64,000 bases of DNA from Bdellovibrionales bacterium RIFOXYD12_FULL_39_22 (GTDB taxonomy: Bacteria; Bdellovibrionota; Bacteriovoracia; Bacteriovoracales; Bacteriovoracaceae), in assembly GCA_001770205.1 (NCBI GenBank), contig MEQL01000042.1, positions 34,836 to 98,835 of the forward strand, given 5' to 3'. Positions 9,729 through 21,312 of this stretch are shown here, one piece after another. Under the pieces are notes generated by a model. The model was not told the DNA's origin and did no database searches. It saw only the letters and a program-made list of their open reading frames with translations. The first letter of the stretch is position 1; every line of letters begins with the position of its first letter. A program made the translations under genes and the position numbers.

Positions 9729-11195
9729 ATGTTAACTCCTCTCCATTATCGAAATTATATAACCGTTTGGCCTATCCTTTTTTTTCTGATTACATTAGTC
9801 AGTTGTGGGACCATCAATCATCGAGACAATATCATCCCTATAGATTCAACTCCCCGCCACGCTAAAGTATTTGATGAGGATAAAAAATTTTTAGGCACAA
9901 CCCCCTTTTTTTATGAAATAAATAAAGAGCGCAAGCAAAATTTCACTTTTTTTGAGAACGAAAGCAAACAGGAGATGAAAATATCTTACAAGTGCGCTTT
10001 AAATTATTCTGAATCACTCATTCCCAATCTACTAATATCGCTTTTATACCCAGTCGGAACTACTTGGGGGGCCATCTCCATGGCCGTTGATTACTGGAGT
10101 GGCGATCTCTTTACTTGTGCGAAAGGAATAGAAATTAATATTCCCAATAATTTAAATAATGGGCCCTTAAAGCTAAGCGCAAAAAGAATCCTTATTCTCC
10201 CCATTGAATCTACCGATGAAAAAATTGCCAGTGAAATTGTAGCACTCTGGAAAAAAAATTTCTTCTCTATCCAAACAACGGACTCCATTATCCCCATGGC
10301 CAAGGCCAACCGCAGTATTATAACAAATGGCCTCTCGGACAAACGCCTATGGGCCCCCCGCGAAATTAATCGCCAAGACCTTTGGCCTTTAGGCCATGAG
10401 TTTTCGGCCACTCATCTACTCTCTTTTGAGAAAAAAAGTGAAGGAGAAGTAACTACTTATACTCCTAAGCTCTATGACTTTTTTACCCTACAAGAAGTTC
10501 AAGAAACCTATCTCAAACCTCTGCAAATAAATGATACTCCGGAAAACTCTCTTGAAACTTTAGAAATAATCAAAGAGAGCGTCTTGCAAACCATTGCTTT
10601 AATACCTAATAGTATTTCTGCATCTCTATCCTTTGATCGAACAATCTTAGTTGCAGATAGCTCTAACCAATCAGTCGGGATAGAAGGCCATCGCCACCCG
10701 ATGGCCTTCCCTAAATTTTTATCGATATGGGGAGCAGAGAACATGTCCCATCCCTATCTTTATGATTCCTGGGATTACAATTTGCAATTTTCCCCGGCCA
10801 TAGCGCTCTCTGCCTGGGAGGCAAATTTAGATTATCTTACCCTGCAAATGCAATCTGCTATTCTAGGAGGTAAGGCCTCCATCAATCTTCACACTCCCTT
10901 TGGCTCACTGGGAATGGCCATTGGAATGGGATATGGATATTTTTATGCGCTCGGATCAGATCAAGAAAAATTTATTTTTACAGAGTGGCCGGCACTCGTT
11001 GATATCTACTATTATAAATTTCTAACGAGCAAATTGTTTTTTAAATTTAAGGTTTCCTCTTACGGACTGGATCGAAAAAATCCTTCCATCGAATGGAAAG
11101 GCCTTCGGCTAGATGGCTGGATGGAGGCCGGGGCATCACTAGGCCACTATTTCCCCACTATGAAATCCACACTTCGCAATCTCTTGCCATTTTAG
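9729..11195 (+). CDS. Lipoprotein with N-terminal PEGA-like domain, unknown function
   Basis: 488 residues. The signal ends in LITLVSCGT, a lipobox. IPIDSTPRHAKVFDEDKKF then LGTTPFFYEI matches the PEGA pattern (STP-x-x-A-x-V and G-x-TP), a surface-associated beta domain. The middle region is unrecognised. The C-terminal part, with alternating aromatic and small residues (GMAIGMGYGYFYALG, LFFKFKVSSYG), may form beta strands. No ribosome site is visible. The 3' end lies 9 bp from that of convergent purA. Confidence 0.7.
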   Translation: MLTPLHYRNYITVWPILFFLITLVSCGTINHRDNIIPIDSTPRHAKVFDEDKKFLGTTPFFYEINKERKQNFTFFENESKQEMKISYKCALNYSESLIPNLLISLLYPVGTTWGAISMAVDYWSGDLFTCAKGIEINIPNNLNNGPLKLSAKRILILPIESTDEKIASEIVALWKKNFFSIQTTDSIIPMAKANRSIITNGLSDKRLWAPREINRQDLWPLGHEFSATHLLSFEKKSEGEVTTYTPKLYDFFTLQEVQETYLKPLQINDTPENSLETLEIIKESVLQTIALIPNSISASLSFDRTILVADSSNQSVGIEGHRHPMAFPKFLSIWGAENMSHPYLYDSWDYNLQFSPAIALSAWEANLDYLTLQMQSAILGGKASINLHTPFGSLGMAIGMGYGYFYALGSDQEKFIFTEWPALVDIYYYKFLTSKLFFKFKVSSYGLDRKNPSIEWKGLRLDGWMEAGASLGHYFPTMKSTLRNLLPF

Positions 11196-11204
11196 AAAAA
11201 AAAA

Positions 11205-13279
<2,075 letters not shown>

Positions 13280-13282
13280 AGC

Positions 13283-14386
13283 TTAAACCTCCCCAAGTTT
13301 ACGTTTGAGTTCAAGCAGGCCCGGCCGGGCATACTTCATATGGCCCTCTTTAAGTGTTCTCCCGTTGATAATGGCCTCCGAACGAAGTCTTCGTCCAAAA
13401 CTCTTCTCCATCTGCTTACCTAATTGCAAAATACGATTAACATCATAGCCGTGAGCAATACCCATCTCATCCACTTGCACTAGCGTATCCTCTAGACAAA
13501 CCAATCCCACATAGCGAGGATCATCGTAGTAGTAATCACCAGTACCACGCACCGGAGAATCATCTAAAAAATTGGCCGGCTGTCCACCCAGCCCACCCAA
13601 TGTACATTCAAAATTAGTAATTCCTGCTTGTAAAGAGGCCAACACCGAAGCAGAGGCCACTCTCTTAGTCTCATGAAAATGGGCAATATGTTTTCTAGTG
13701 TCGGGAATTGCATCTAAGATCATGGAAAAATAACGATAGACTTGTGGCGCCGAGGCACTACCATCGTGATCCGCATGTTCAACATCATGAGCGCCGATGG
13801 ACAACCAACGCTTAGAAAACTCCACCGCATCCTTTAGTTCCGTAGCTCCGCCAATCGGACTTCCCCAGATGGTACTAACCGTCCCGCACATTTTCAGTCC
13901 GGCATCATTGCACTTTTTAATTGCGCGCTCCGCTTCCTTCCAATATTGCGAAAGAGTCATTCCTGAGTTAGCGAAGTGATGTTGCTCCTCAGTAGAAACC
14001 ATCATCAAAAGACGATCTGGCCCCACTCCTTTTTTCTTAAGCTCAATGGCCCGTTCTACTGCACTCTCGCGAATAGTTATGGCCGTCAGACAAATATCGT
14101 CATAATTAATTCCCCGCTTTGCGCATCGCTCACGAAAAGACTCGCTACGCAAATGGGCCAAAAGTTCTTCCCCGTCAGAAAATTGAGGCATCAAATGAGG
14201 ATTACCTAAATTAGTAACCTCAATGTAGCGGCAACCCGCAAAAATTAATTCTTCTAAGTAGTATTTTTTTGCCCGCGTAGAAATAAATTTCTCTTCGTGC
14301 TGAAAACCATCTCGGACCGTGATATCACCGATAGTAACTTTCTTCGGCATGCGCGGAAAAATTTTCCAATAATCATACTCCGTCAT
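13283..14386 (-). CDS. DRE-TIM metallolyase, HMG-CoA lyase-like
   Basis: 367 residues from the ATG at 14386, which has AAGGAG 7 nt upstream; the longer frame to 14449 lacks such a site. TIGDITVRDGFQHE matches the RDG-x-Q motif of the HMG-CoA lyase/isopropylmalate synthase TIM barrel; AHFHETKRVA supplies the metal-binding H-x-H; GGLGGQPANF lies where HMG-CoA lyases carry GGLGGCP with the catalytic Cys. That Cys is Gln here, so a different aldol-type reaction is likely. First gene of the operon with the exported HExxH protein and purA. Confidence 0.8.
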   Translation of the reverse strand: MTEYDYWKIFPRMPKKVTIGDITVRDGFQHEEKFISTRAKKYYLEELIFAGCRYIEVTNLGNPHLMPQFSDGEELLAHLRSESFRERCAKRGINYDDICLTAITIRESAVERAIELKKKGVGPDRLLMMVSTEEQHHFANSGMTLSQYWKEAERAIKKCNDAGLKMCGTVSTIWGSPIGGATELKDAVEFSKRWLSIGAHDVEHADHDGSASAPQVYRYFSMILDAIPDTRKHIAHFHETKRVASASVLASLQAGITNFECTLGGLGGQPANFLDDSPVRGTGDYYYDDPRYVGLVCLEDTLVQVDEMGIAHGYDVNRILQLGKQMEKSFGRRLRSEAIINGRTLKEGHMKYARPGLLELKRKLGEV

Positions 14387-14521
14387 TGTCTTACTCCTTT
14401 CCATCAAAAATCCATCAATCAATATTGAGAAATTAAAAGAAAAGCACATTCTGCCAATATAGTAAATAGCTTGAATTTGTATTATTTTAAAAATTGAAAT
14501 GAAGAAAATTTTGCGGCGACC

Positions 14522-16333
14522 TTATTGATGCCCAGAAATTGCTCCGATATCAAAAGAGTCATCCCGCGAATTATTAAATAAATCTGAATCAACAATTCCA
14601 GAGAGGTCAACACCGTTATCTCTGGCCAAAGAAGCAGATAAAAGCGTAAAATCATCCTCCGCAACACTCCTAAAAAGTGGGTTTAATACAATTGCGGAAT
14701 TTTCCCAATCAGGCAGTGAATGATTACCTCCTAAACTAAACCACAGGTTATTGGAGGCCGCAGATGGTGTTTTTATCCTTGCTCCAAAAAAACTGTAATT
14801 GTGAGTATCAACTACAATATTATTTTTCCACTCATAACTTCCAGTCAAAATTCGATCAGTGGTTGGATACCCTACCCCCGGAACGATTAAGGCCCCTTCG
14901 TATCCATCATTATCTGCGCCATCCCATCCGTAACCGTAGAAAGTATTGTTATAAATTCTAAAATGGCCAACAACATCGTCGCCTTGTATGTACACTAATG
15001 CCTTAGTATCGCTACTATTACCAAACTTTCCTCCCTCAATAAACAAGTTATTGTAAACATCAAAATCGCCAGTAATTAATCGTCCAGCATCACAAATCCA
15101 TCCACCAACATTAAAACTGGCACCCACCTGATTTTTGACCACATTGTGATGAATTTTAGAGATCCCATTGTATCCCCAACAATCATGCTCATCATAAAAA
15201 TGAATACCACCACGTGCCCAATTATCAAGGAGCAAATTCCAACCAATATCTACCGGAGAAATATCACGTCCTTTATTTCGCACGCTAAAATAAAAGGTGT
15301 GATGTTGATTCGAAGTAGTAATACATCCAAATCCATGAATGTAGTTTCCAAAAATTTGTGCTCCCTCCTGATCTCCTCCCGCGGAAATGGCCCCCGAGCC
15401 ACCATCTGCACACCCTGCTCCACCATCCGTATCAGTGACCGCATTACCGATTACTCTTCCGCCTCTAGTAGGTACAATACCGGAGCCCCCCCCAACTTCA
15501 ATATCCCACTTGGAAACAACCCAATACTCTGGCCGATCAACAATACTCCAAACTGAGACCCCACCAGCTCCTGTTTGGGTGGCAATATTTCTAATACGAA
15601 GAAAAGTGCCTGGATAACCTATCATCGCAATTGGCGCATTAATCGATCCATCTGTTGCGCGCAAGGCAACCACTCCGCTTTCCGTTACATCTCGTCCATA
15701 GATAATATCTCCCGGCAAAACTCCTTTGGTTGAAGCACCCGAGGGGTAACCAAATCCTAGCCAAGGATTGCTAAAACTGCCATCTCCTAAGCTATTGTCT
15801 CCATTTCCCGAAACATAAAATATTCGGCCAGCGGTAACTGTAAAAGACAAGTGGTTTGATTGCTGGCCATCGACCACTACGTAAATCTCGCCTGCTCCCA
15901 TTGAGGCCGAGGGAATAGAAAAAGCAATTTCTTGCATGTGATGAAAGCGTGATAAGTTGGCCGGCCCACCAGGCAAAGCTCCATCGGCATTTTTCCAATA
16001 ATAAATATGAGCTGGAAGTTTAACTTCCCCAGAAGAAGTCTTAAAATATATTTTAGAATCTCCCTGTATGGCCCCTAAATTGTTGCCCCAAATAGTGACA
16101 ATTGCCCCTACACCAAGTCCATCATTTAATCCCGCAGCTGGCCCACTAACAATATCTGAAAAATTTAATATCGGCCCATTTGATATATAATTTTCATCCA
16201 CATATTCGGGGCCATCTTCTGCCTCATGAAAAGATTTCTTCACTTTTATTTCCGCTTTACAACTAAGTCCAAGGCCCAAAATAAGAAGGGCCAGTAATAA
16301 AGTGGCTGCTTGTTTACCTGTAATTTGCCACAT
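14522..16333 (-). CDS. Beta-helix lipoprotein with N-terminal IPT/TIG-like domain
   Basis: 603 residues from the ATG at 16333 (GGAGGG 6 nt before it). The lipobox is LGLSCKA. Residues about 50-160 look like an Ig-like TIG domain (ILNFSDIVSGP, GAIVTIWGNNLG). From about 165 (FYVSGNGDNSLGDGS) the pattern of short repeated strands with G/N turns (HHNVVKNQVG, YNNLFIEGG, YNNTFYGYG) indicates a right-handed parallel beta-helix like those of carbohydrate-active or surface proteins. Substrate unknown. It is paralogous to the gene just upstream; the two form an operon. Confidence 0.8.
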   Translation of the reverse strand: MWQITGKQAATLLLALLILGLGLSCKAEIKVKKSFHEAEDGPEYVDENYISNGPILNFSDIVSGPAAGLNDGLGVGAIVTIWGNNLGAIQGDSKIYFKTSSGEVKLPAHIYYWKNADGALPGGPANLSRFHHMQEIAFSIPSASMGAGEIYVVVDGQQSNHLSFTVTAGRIFYVSGNGDNSLGDGSFSNPWLGFGYPSGASTKGVLPGDIIYGRDVTESGVVALRATDGSINAPIAMIGYPGTFLRIRNIATQTGAGGVSVWSIVDRPEYWVVSKWDIEVGGGSGIVPTRGGRVIGNAVTDTDGGAGCADGGSGAISAGGDQEGAQIFGNYIHGFGCITTSNQHHTFYFSVRNKGRDISPVDIGWNLLLDNWARGGIHFYDEHDCWGYNGISKIHHNVVKNQVGASFNVGGWICDAGRLITGDFDVYNNLFIEGGKFGNSSDTKALVYIQGDDVVGHFRIYNNTFYGYGWDGADNDGYEGALIVPGVGYPTTDRILTGSYEWKNNIVVDTHNYSFFGARIKTPSAASNNLWFSLGGNHSLPDWENSAIVLNPLFRSVAEDDFTLLSASLARDNGVDLSGIVDSDLFNNSRDDSFDIGAISGHQ

Positions 16334-16350
16334 AATATCCCTCCATCTCC

Positions 16351-18264
16351 TCACTTCAAATCAGAACGCACAAATGCCCCAATATCATACTTTCCAACTC
16401 TTGAATTATGAAAAAAATCTCGCCCTATCGGAAAGGCCAGCAAATCAGCACCGGCATTAACTACAGGAGATGATTCTTCTATTTGAAAATCTAAAAAAGA
16501 GTAAGGATTGGCCACAATAAATTGAGGCAGCGTATTACCCAGCGTACTACTATCCCATAGCGGCGCAGCGTTTGCCCCAGCGCCATAGTAGAGATTATTA
16601 CTAGCGGTAACATTTTCTACAGGGATTGGATCAATTGAAGGGTAATAGGTATAATAATTCCACTGGTTGGGCACTCCGATGATTATGTTATTTTGTAGAT
16701 AGAGGTGATCTAAGTCATAACCTACATGTAGTGTTGGATAGTTTACATGACTAGAACCATCAAACACATTGTGATAGACGTAGTATGTTCCTCCGTATTT
16801 ACCATTTCCTAAACTTCCTCCCATGGCCAAAGCAGCATCCCCCGCATCTCGGCCAATTCTGGTAAAAATATTATTGTAAATATATGCCCGCTTAACAAAA
16901 GAGTAATTAACCGCTCCACCTTCTCCATTTAATATAAGTCCCTGTCTTGCAACATCATGAATATAATTATCATGGATATATGCATGATCAAGAGAATCTG
17001 TCTCCTTGTGTCCAAACAATTGAATTCCTCGAGAAACTGAATTCCAACCAATTTCATTCCAGCCAATATCCAGATAATCAAGCTGGCCATAACCGTTGAA
17101 GTATATATTATAAAGTCTCACACCATCAGGATCAGTCGGTGGCTGTCCCCGATAGTCTTGCCCAACATCTATGATAGAGCTACCCAGTAATGAAAAATGA
17201 TCTGAATTTTCTCCACTGACAATATTCATCCCAATGCCCAGGCCCATATACGCACCGTCAGTATTATCATGCCAAGGAGTGGTAATGTGCATATTGACGA
17301 ATCTTAGATGAGAAAAACCTGAATAATATGGCGGAAAAACTTGATCTCTTGCTTCTACTGGCGAATGAGCATTAAAAAAGATTTTCGCAAAAGTCCAATA
17401 GTTTACATGTCCATAAACCCAAGTAATAATCTTGTGACAAACATTAAGTTCAAGGGCCTCCATTTCCACCTTTTCTCCAGGATAAGCAACAACTGATATG
17501 CTGCGCCCCTCAACTCCCTGTGCATGATTATCGGATGATCTATTGTTGGCGAAGGTAAATAGTCCACCCGTCGCAAAGGGATAAAATATCGAATCATTAT
17601 CATGATCGCTATATTTTACACCTCTCCCCCGAATATAAGCAACATCTCCCGCGATCGCATTTTTTCTAAACCAAGCAGGGTAGCGCTTGGCCCGAGAGGT
17701 GGCAAGGCCATCATTGGCCACCGCGCCTCCAACATTATCGATAAAGTAAATGTGGTTTTGCCCAAGTAGTCGCGTATGAAAAGGTATTGTGCTACTAACC
17801 CCTTCCGATGTTGTAACTGCAATGGTTGTATTTGGGTAACTACCTCCGGTGAGCATGGAGGAGTTGAGATAGAAAGTAATTCTCCTTATGCCTATTGGTA
17901 CTACGGGATTTTCGTAAGCTCCCCACTCCGCATAGTCACTCTCATTTTTCAGATCGATGCCTCCCACTGTGACATAAGAAGTGCCTCGAACAGATCCAAT
18001 ATTGCGGCAAAAAATTGAAACAGCTGCCCCCTTCGTTGCACTCCCCTCCCAACCCGTAACTGGCGCATCTGTTAAATCGCTAAAAAGTATACGGGGAAGT
18101 CCGGTGATTGCCTCAGCGGTTGCGGTGGCGGTTGGAGTTGCATTCGGTGGCAAGGCCTTCGCTAAATCAGTACTCCCGATTTTCGCTTTAGGCAAACAAC
18201 CAAACATCACGGCCAGTAATATAAATACAAATAAATTTGATCTTCTTAATAGTTGCTTGGACAT
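16351..18264 (-). CDS. Beta-helix lipoprotein with IPT/TIG-like domain, paralog of 14522-16333
   Basis: 637 residues. AGGAGG precedes the ATG; the lipobox is VMFGCLP. A short Pro/Thr/Ala linker (PNATPTATATAEA) leads into a TIG-like domain (ILFSDLTDAPVTGWEG, AVSIFCRNIG) and a long beta-helix with strand-turn repeats (IHDNYIHDVARQGL, IYNNIFTRIG, VYHNVFDGSS, LQNNIIIG). The C-terminal phrase DFFHNSRVGKYDIGAF matches SDLFNNSRDDSFDIGAI in the neighbour, showing shared ancestry. Likely outer-membrane anchored. Confidence 0.8.
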   Translation of the reverse strand: MSKQLLRRSNLFVFILLAVMFGCLPKAKIGSTDLAKALPPNATPTATATAEAITGLPRILFSDLTDAPVTGWEGSATKGAAVSIFCRNIGSVRGTSYVTVGGIDLKNESDYAEWGAYENPVVPIGIRRITFYLNSSMLTGGSYPNTTIAVTTSEGVSSTIPFHTRLLGQNHIYFIDNVGGAVANDGLATSRAKRYPAWFRKNAIAGDVAYIRGRGVKYSDHDNDSIFYPFATGGLFTFANNRSSDNHAQGVEGRSISVVAYPGEKVEMEALELNVCHKIITWVYGHVNYWTFAKIFFNAHSPVEARDQVFPPYYSGFSHLRFVNMHITTPWHDNTDGAYMGLGIGMNIVSGENSDHFSLLGSSIIDVGQDYRGQPPTDPDGVRLYNIYFNGYGQLDYLDIGWNEIGWNSVSRGIQLFGHKETDSLDHAYIHDNYIHDVARQGLILNGEGGAVNYSFVKRAYIYNNIFTRIGRDAGDAALAMGGSLGNGKYGGTYYVYHNVFDGSSHVNYPTLHVGYDLDHLYLQNNIIIGVPNQWNYYTYYPSIDPIPVENVTASNNLYYGAGANAAPLWDSSTLGNTLPQFIVANPYSFLDFQIEESSPVVNAGADLLAFPIGRDFFHNSRVGKYDIGAFVRSDLK

Positions 18265-18403
18265 TTAATGCCTCCTATCAAGAATGAATGATTACAGACT
18301 TAAGTAGTATAACACTCTCCAATATTACAAATGATGCACTCTTTTTTGAATATATTATTTCTTATGAACATCAATTGGTTAGAGGGAAAAAACACTCTCC
18401 CGA

Positions 18404-18483
18404 GGACACAAGATCTTGCGTAAATTTCAAGAATATCGACCACATTTGTGGGCATACCGATATTCGTTTAACTTTTTGTGTCC
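18404..18483 (+). promoter_or_regulatory. Nested inverted-repeat element upstream of the 18566 gene
   Basis: Three nested dyads share one axis: GGACACAA (18404-18411) with TTGTGTCC (18476-18483); GAATATCG (18431-18438) with CGATATTC (18458-18465); and CCACA/TGTGG (18440-18451) at the centre. A 10-bp palindrome CAAGATCTTG overlaps the outer left arm. It lies in a 301-bp gap between divergent genes. It could be a structured leader RNA or a multi-site operator; nothing else is seen in this gap except a T-rich run at 18527-18550. Confidence 0.4.
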
Positions 18484-18565
18484 AAATTTTAGACAGTAAA
18501 AAATATCTTTACGTAATAATTGCAAGCGCCTTTTTTTTATTTTATTTTTTGGCATCATGGAAGAT

Positions 18566-19729
18566 ATGAAGACTATCTTAATTTTCTCCCTAATTTTACA
18601 CTTTTTAGCATTATCTCCGGTATCCGCAGAAGAGGAGCAACTCTCTGCTCGCGAGTTTATGACGCAAGAGTATAGGAACTTGGTAGATATCCAAGAACAG
18701 ATAAAATATGTCCGCTCTCGACAATCAGTTGGGCCAATTGGCATTGTTATATCTGCTAGTGTGGTTGGCGCCGTTGTTTTTCTTACCCTATCCGACATAT
18801 CTGTCAACTCGGGGGCCAAACTTTTTAAATTCAAATTTACCAAAGGTGTTGCCACCAGCTCCCTAGTTTATTTTGGCGGGAAAAAACTAAGCAAAGATAG
18901 CATAGTCGCCTACGTAGAATCTAAAAATCTTGATGAACTTGATCGCCAGATCAATCGTCTAAAACAAGAAATAGAACAAACGCTAAAAACAGTGCCCAGA
19001 TATACCCGGCGAGACAGCATCGCCTTAACAGATATTCGACTACTCCCCTCCTATCAAGAGGTCTATAACGCTTGTAACGCCGATCCTCTCGGTTTTAAAC
19101 TGGATACGCTGCAAAAGGCCTATCTTGGAAGCATTATGGATACACTCAAAGTAAGTACCCTCGCTCCCAAGTCCATTTTTACCATGACACAACAACAAGG
19201 CATCTCTACCTTTGTTCACCGATTTATCTATAGTGAAACGGCCACCCTGGCACTAGTTGACTGCCTTTCTGATGAACAAGAACGTAGCTTATTTATGGCC
19301 AATATTTTACTGGCCGATACCGCAGGAAAAATGGTTGGCCTATCAGTGGCCGGTCTGTCCGGGAAGCTAATGTCTGGCCTAACTGGCAAGGCATTAAAGT
19401 TTGCCCTCAAATATACTAAACATCTTTTTACCTGGGTAACCCCTGCTCTTAGTAAAAAACTTACCTATGCGGCCATGGCAATTTTCAGTGCCTCCTATTT
19501 AAATCAAGTAAGAGAACTTTTAAAAGAATATCAACTCCAGTCGAACGACCACGATATTTCGCTAGAAAAAGATCTGGAGCAAAAAATCCTGGAGATGGCC
19601 AATGCCAACATCGAAAATCTCAAAGAGGTCATTGCCGATCCGGAGATTTCAGCAGAAGAGCAAGAAAAATTTATGGGAAATCTAATGGAATGGAACGCCA
19701 TCTTGCAAAATTTTCAATTTACCAGATAG
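18566..19729 (+). CDS. Exported protein of unknown function with membrane segments
   Basis: 387 residues from the ATG at 18566. A signal peptide (LIFSLILHFLALSPVSA) is followed by a helical region with a hydrophobic segment near 48-65 (IGIVISASVVGAVVFLTL), a coiled-coil-like stretch near 115-140, and glycine-rich hydrophobic parts near 245-275. The C-terminus is acidic and helical. No family recognised. Its last 16 bp overlap the convergent nucleosidase-like gene. Confidence 0.72.
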   Translation: MKTILIFSLILHFLALSPVSAEEEQLSAREFMTQEYRNLVDIQEQIKYVRSRQSVGPIGIVISASVVGAVVFLTLSDISVNSGAKLFKFKFTKGVATSSLVYFGGKKLSKDSIVAYVESKNLDELDRQINRLKQEIEQTLKTVPRYTRRDSIALTDIRLLPSYQEVYNACNADPLGFKLDTLQKAYLGSIMDTLKVSTLAPKSIFTMTQQQGISTFVHRFIYSETATLALVDCLSDEQERSLFMANILLADTAGKMVGLSVAGLSGKLMSGLTGKALKFALKYTKHLFTWVTPALSKKLTYAAMAIFSASYLNQVRELLKEYQLQSNDHDISLEKDLEQKILEMANANIENLKEVIADPEISAEEQEKFMGNLMEWNAILQNFQFTR

Positions 19730-20307
19730 TTTTTAAAAAATTCCTCTTTAAAATGGTTAAAGCCGATTTTACAATTTTGTTGCCACTCTTCCAAACCGCC
19801 ATCATCACTAACCCACTTATAGGAAACAAAATCCACTTTTAAATCCTGACAAACCTTAGCGATTGCATACAACTCCATCTCAAAAATATCACAAGAAGAG
19901 AGCAACGCTCTTTTAGCTGGTGAAAACGACTCGACTTTCTCTTGAGAAGTAAAGGTCTCGGTCGTAAAGCAACGAACCCCTTTTGTCCCTTTACACTGTA
20001 GTGCCAATCTCCCTCCATTTTTATCAAAGGGAGTAACGGTGTAAGGAACTAAGGGCGTGGCATCCATATCAGCATTAACCACCTCAGATACTGCTAGCAT
20101 GGCGCCCTTGGGTAACATAAAGCTACCACAGCTACCAAAATTACAGACGAGTGTCGGGCCATATTCTTTGATGGCCAAAGCTGTTTTATAGGCGGCATTT
20201 ATCTTACCAACCCCCACATGAACGATTGGATATCCCCAAAGCATAGTCTCTCGATTACTCTCTTCAGGTACCGCACAAATAAAAACTATCTTTCCTTTTT
20301 CTGACAT
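19714..20307 (-). CDS. Nucleoside phosphorylase/nucleosidase-like protein
   Basis: 197 residues. VGVGKINAAYKTALAI, LVCNFGSCGSF and DIFEMELYAIAKVCQ match the phosphorylase superfamily (MTA/SAH nucleosidase and purine nucleoside phosphorylase), where the G-x-G-K/x-N-A, N-x-G-x-x-G and E-M-E segments shape the nucleoside site. KWVSDDG supplies the Asp near the C-terminus. Somewhat shorter than typical enzymes of about 230 residues. The ribosome site GGAGGGGG is strong. Exact substrate is not determinable. Confidence 0.75.
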   Translation of the reverse strand: MSEKGKIVFICAVPEESNRETMLWGYPIVHVGVGKINAAYKTALAIKEYGPTLVCNFGSCGSFMLPKGAMLAVSEVVNADMDATPLVPYTVTPFDKNGGRLALQCKGTKGVRCFTTETFTSQEKVESFSPAKRALLSSCDIFEMELYAIAKVCQDLKVDFVSYKWVSDDGGLEEWQQNCKIGFNHFKEEFFKNYLVN

Positions 20308-20428
20308 TCCCCCTCCAGTGCTTAAAGATTAACTACGCGACAGTAATTATTACACACCCACGCCTCACCTTTTAAAATCATGGCATAATAACAGTGATAT
20401 GTAACCAGGTAAACTAGTTGGATACGAT

Positions 20429-21226
20429 ATGAAAATTGACTCTTTTTTGATCTTACTACTGATACTACCGCTGGCCTTGATTTCAATTCCGGCCAGTGCC
20501 CAAGGCCAGCATAACATTTATCCACTGTCTGCCAAGTTACAGGCCAAACTCCATGGCCATTACGATGACGTTCGCCCCTATGTGCTACACCTTAAAAATG
20601 GCCCCAATCTTGTCTGTCCTTCTATGAATATTGCTCAAGTCGATGATAAATTTGATGACATCGATACTCTAATTAGTGGCCTCAGCCTATCTCCCGAATG
20701 TATCTGGAAAACCATTAGCAATAATGCTAAAAGATTGGCCAAAAATTTAGCGGCCATTCACGGCTTCGCGTTTGGTGCCGTTCTTGAGGCCAGTATGGCG
20801 GTAGGAGCACAGTTTGGCCCAGAACTAGTAATAATGCCCTTTGATGACACTCATCTTTTGGTGGGAATGGTGCGATTCCAGGGCGGAGATCTCTCTATCG
20901 GCCTAAGTGGAGCAGGCTTCACCCAAGCAGTCATTCATGGTGAATGCGCTAATTCCATTTGGAGTTATTTGGGATGGTTTAAAAGCTTCTCTTCTTTGGC
21001 CATTACTAGAAGCATAGGCGTTAACTTTCCCCTCATTGATGAAAACCGCTCCTACTGTGATGCTCTGGCCTCTACTCGCGGAATGAACTCTTCGGTAATC
21101 GGCATTAGCTATACTCACTACGAACAACTCGGAAAATTTCTTTTGGTCAGCGGCCCTCGCACTCGCTCTATGATTGATTTTATAAAAAAGCTCAACACTT
21201 CCGATAATACTTCACTCAAACAATAA
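20429..21226 (+). CDS. Exported protein of unknown function
   Basis: 265 residues with a signal peptide (FLILLLILPLALISIPASAQ). The mature part contains four or five Cys and glycine-rich strands (GVNFPLI, VIGISYTHY, HGFAFGAVLEASMAVG). It may form a small beta structure at the envelope, but no family is recognised. Next gene in the same direction is the 697-residue exported protein at 21313. Confidence 0.65.
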   Translation: MKIDSFLILLLILPLALISIPASAQGQHNIYPLSAKLQAKLHGHYDDVRPYVLHLKNGPNLVCPSMNIAQVDDKFDDIDTLISGLSLSPECIWKTISNNAKRLAKNLAAIHGFAFGAVLEASMAVGAQFGPELVIMPFDDTHLLVGMVRFQGGDLSIGLSGAGFTQAVIHGECANSIWSYLGWFKSFSSLAITRSIGVNFPLIDENRSYCDALASTRGMNSSVIGISYTHYEQLGKFLLVSGPRTRSMIDFIKKLNTSDNTSLKQ

Positions 21227-21238
21227 AATCTTTCCACC

Positions 21239-21303
21239 GATGGTTAAATTAATAGTTGGCACACAACCATCAGAAGTGATAACTTTTGTTATTACTCACT
21301 GGA
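21239..21303 (+). promoter_or_regulatory. Two small dyads ahead of the 21313 gene
   Basis: GATGGTT (21239-21245) pairs exactly with AACCATC (21265-21271), and GTGATAAC pairs with GTTATTAC with one mismatch just upstream of the GGAGG ribosome site. They could form a leader structure controlling translation or mark an operator. Short stems only. Confidence 0.25.
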
Positions 21304-21312
21304 GGTTTTTTG

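Noticed and set aside
18527..18550. T-rich run as intrinsic terminator
   Set aside because: No stable GC stem precedes it and no forward gene ends upstream.
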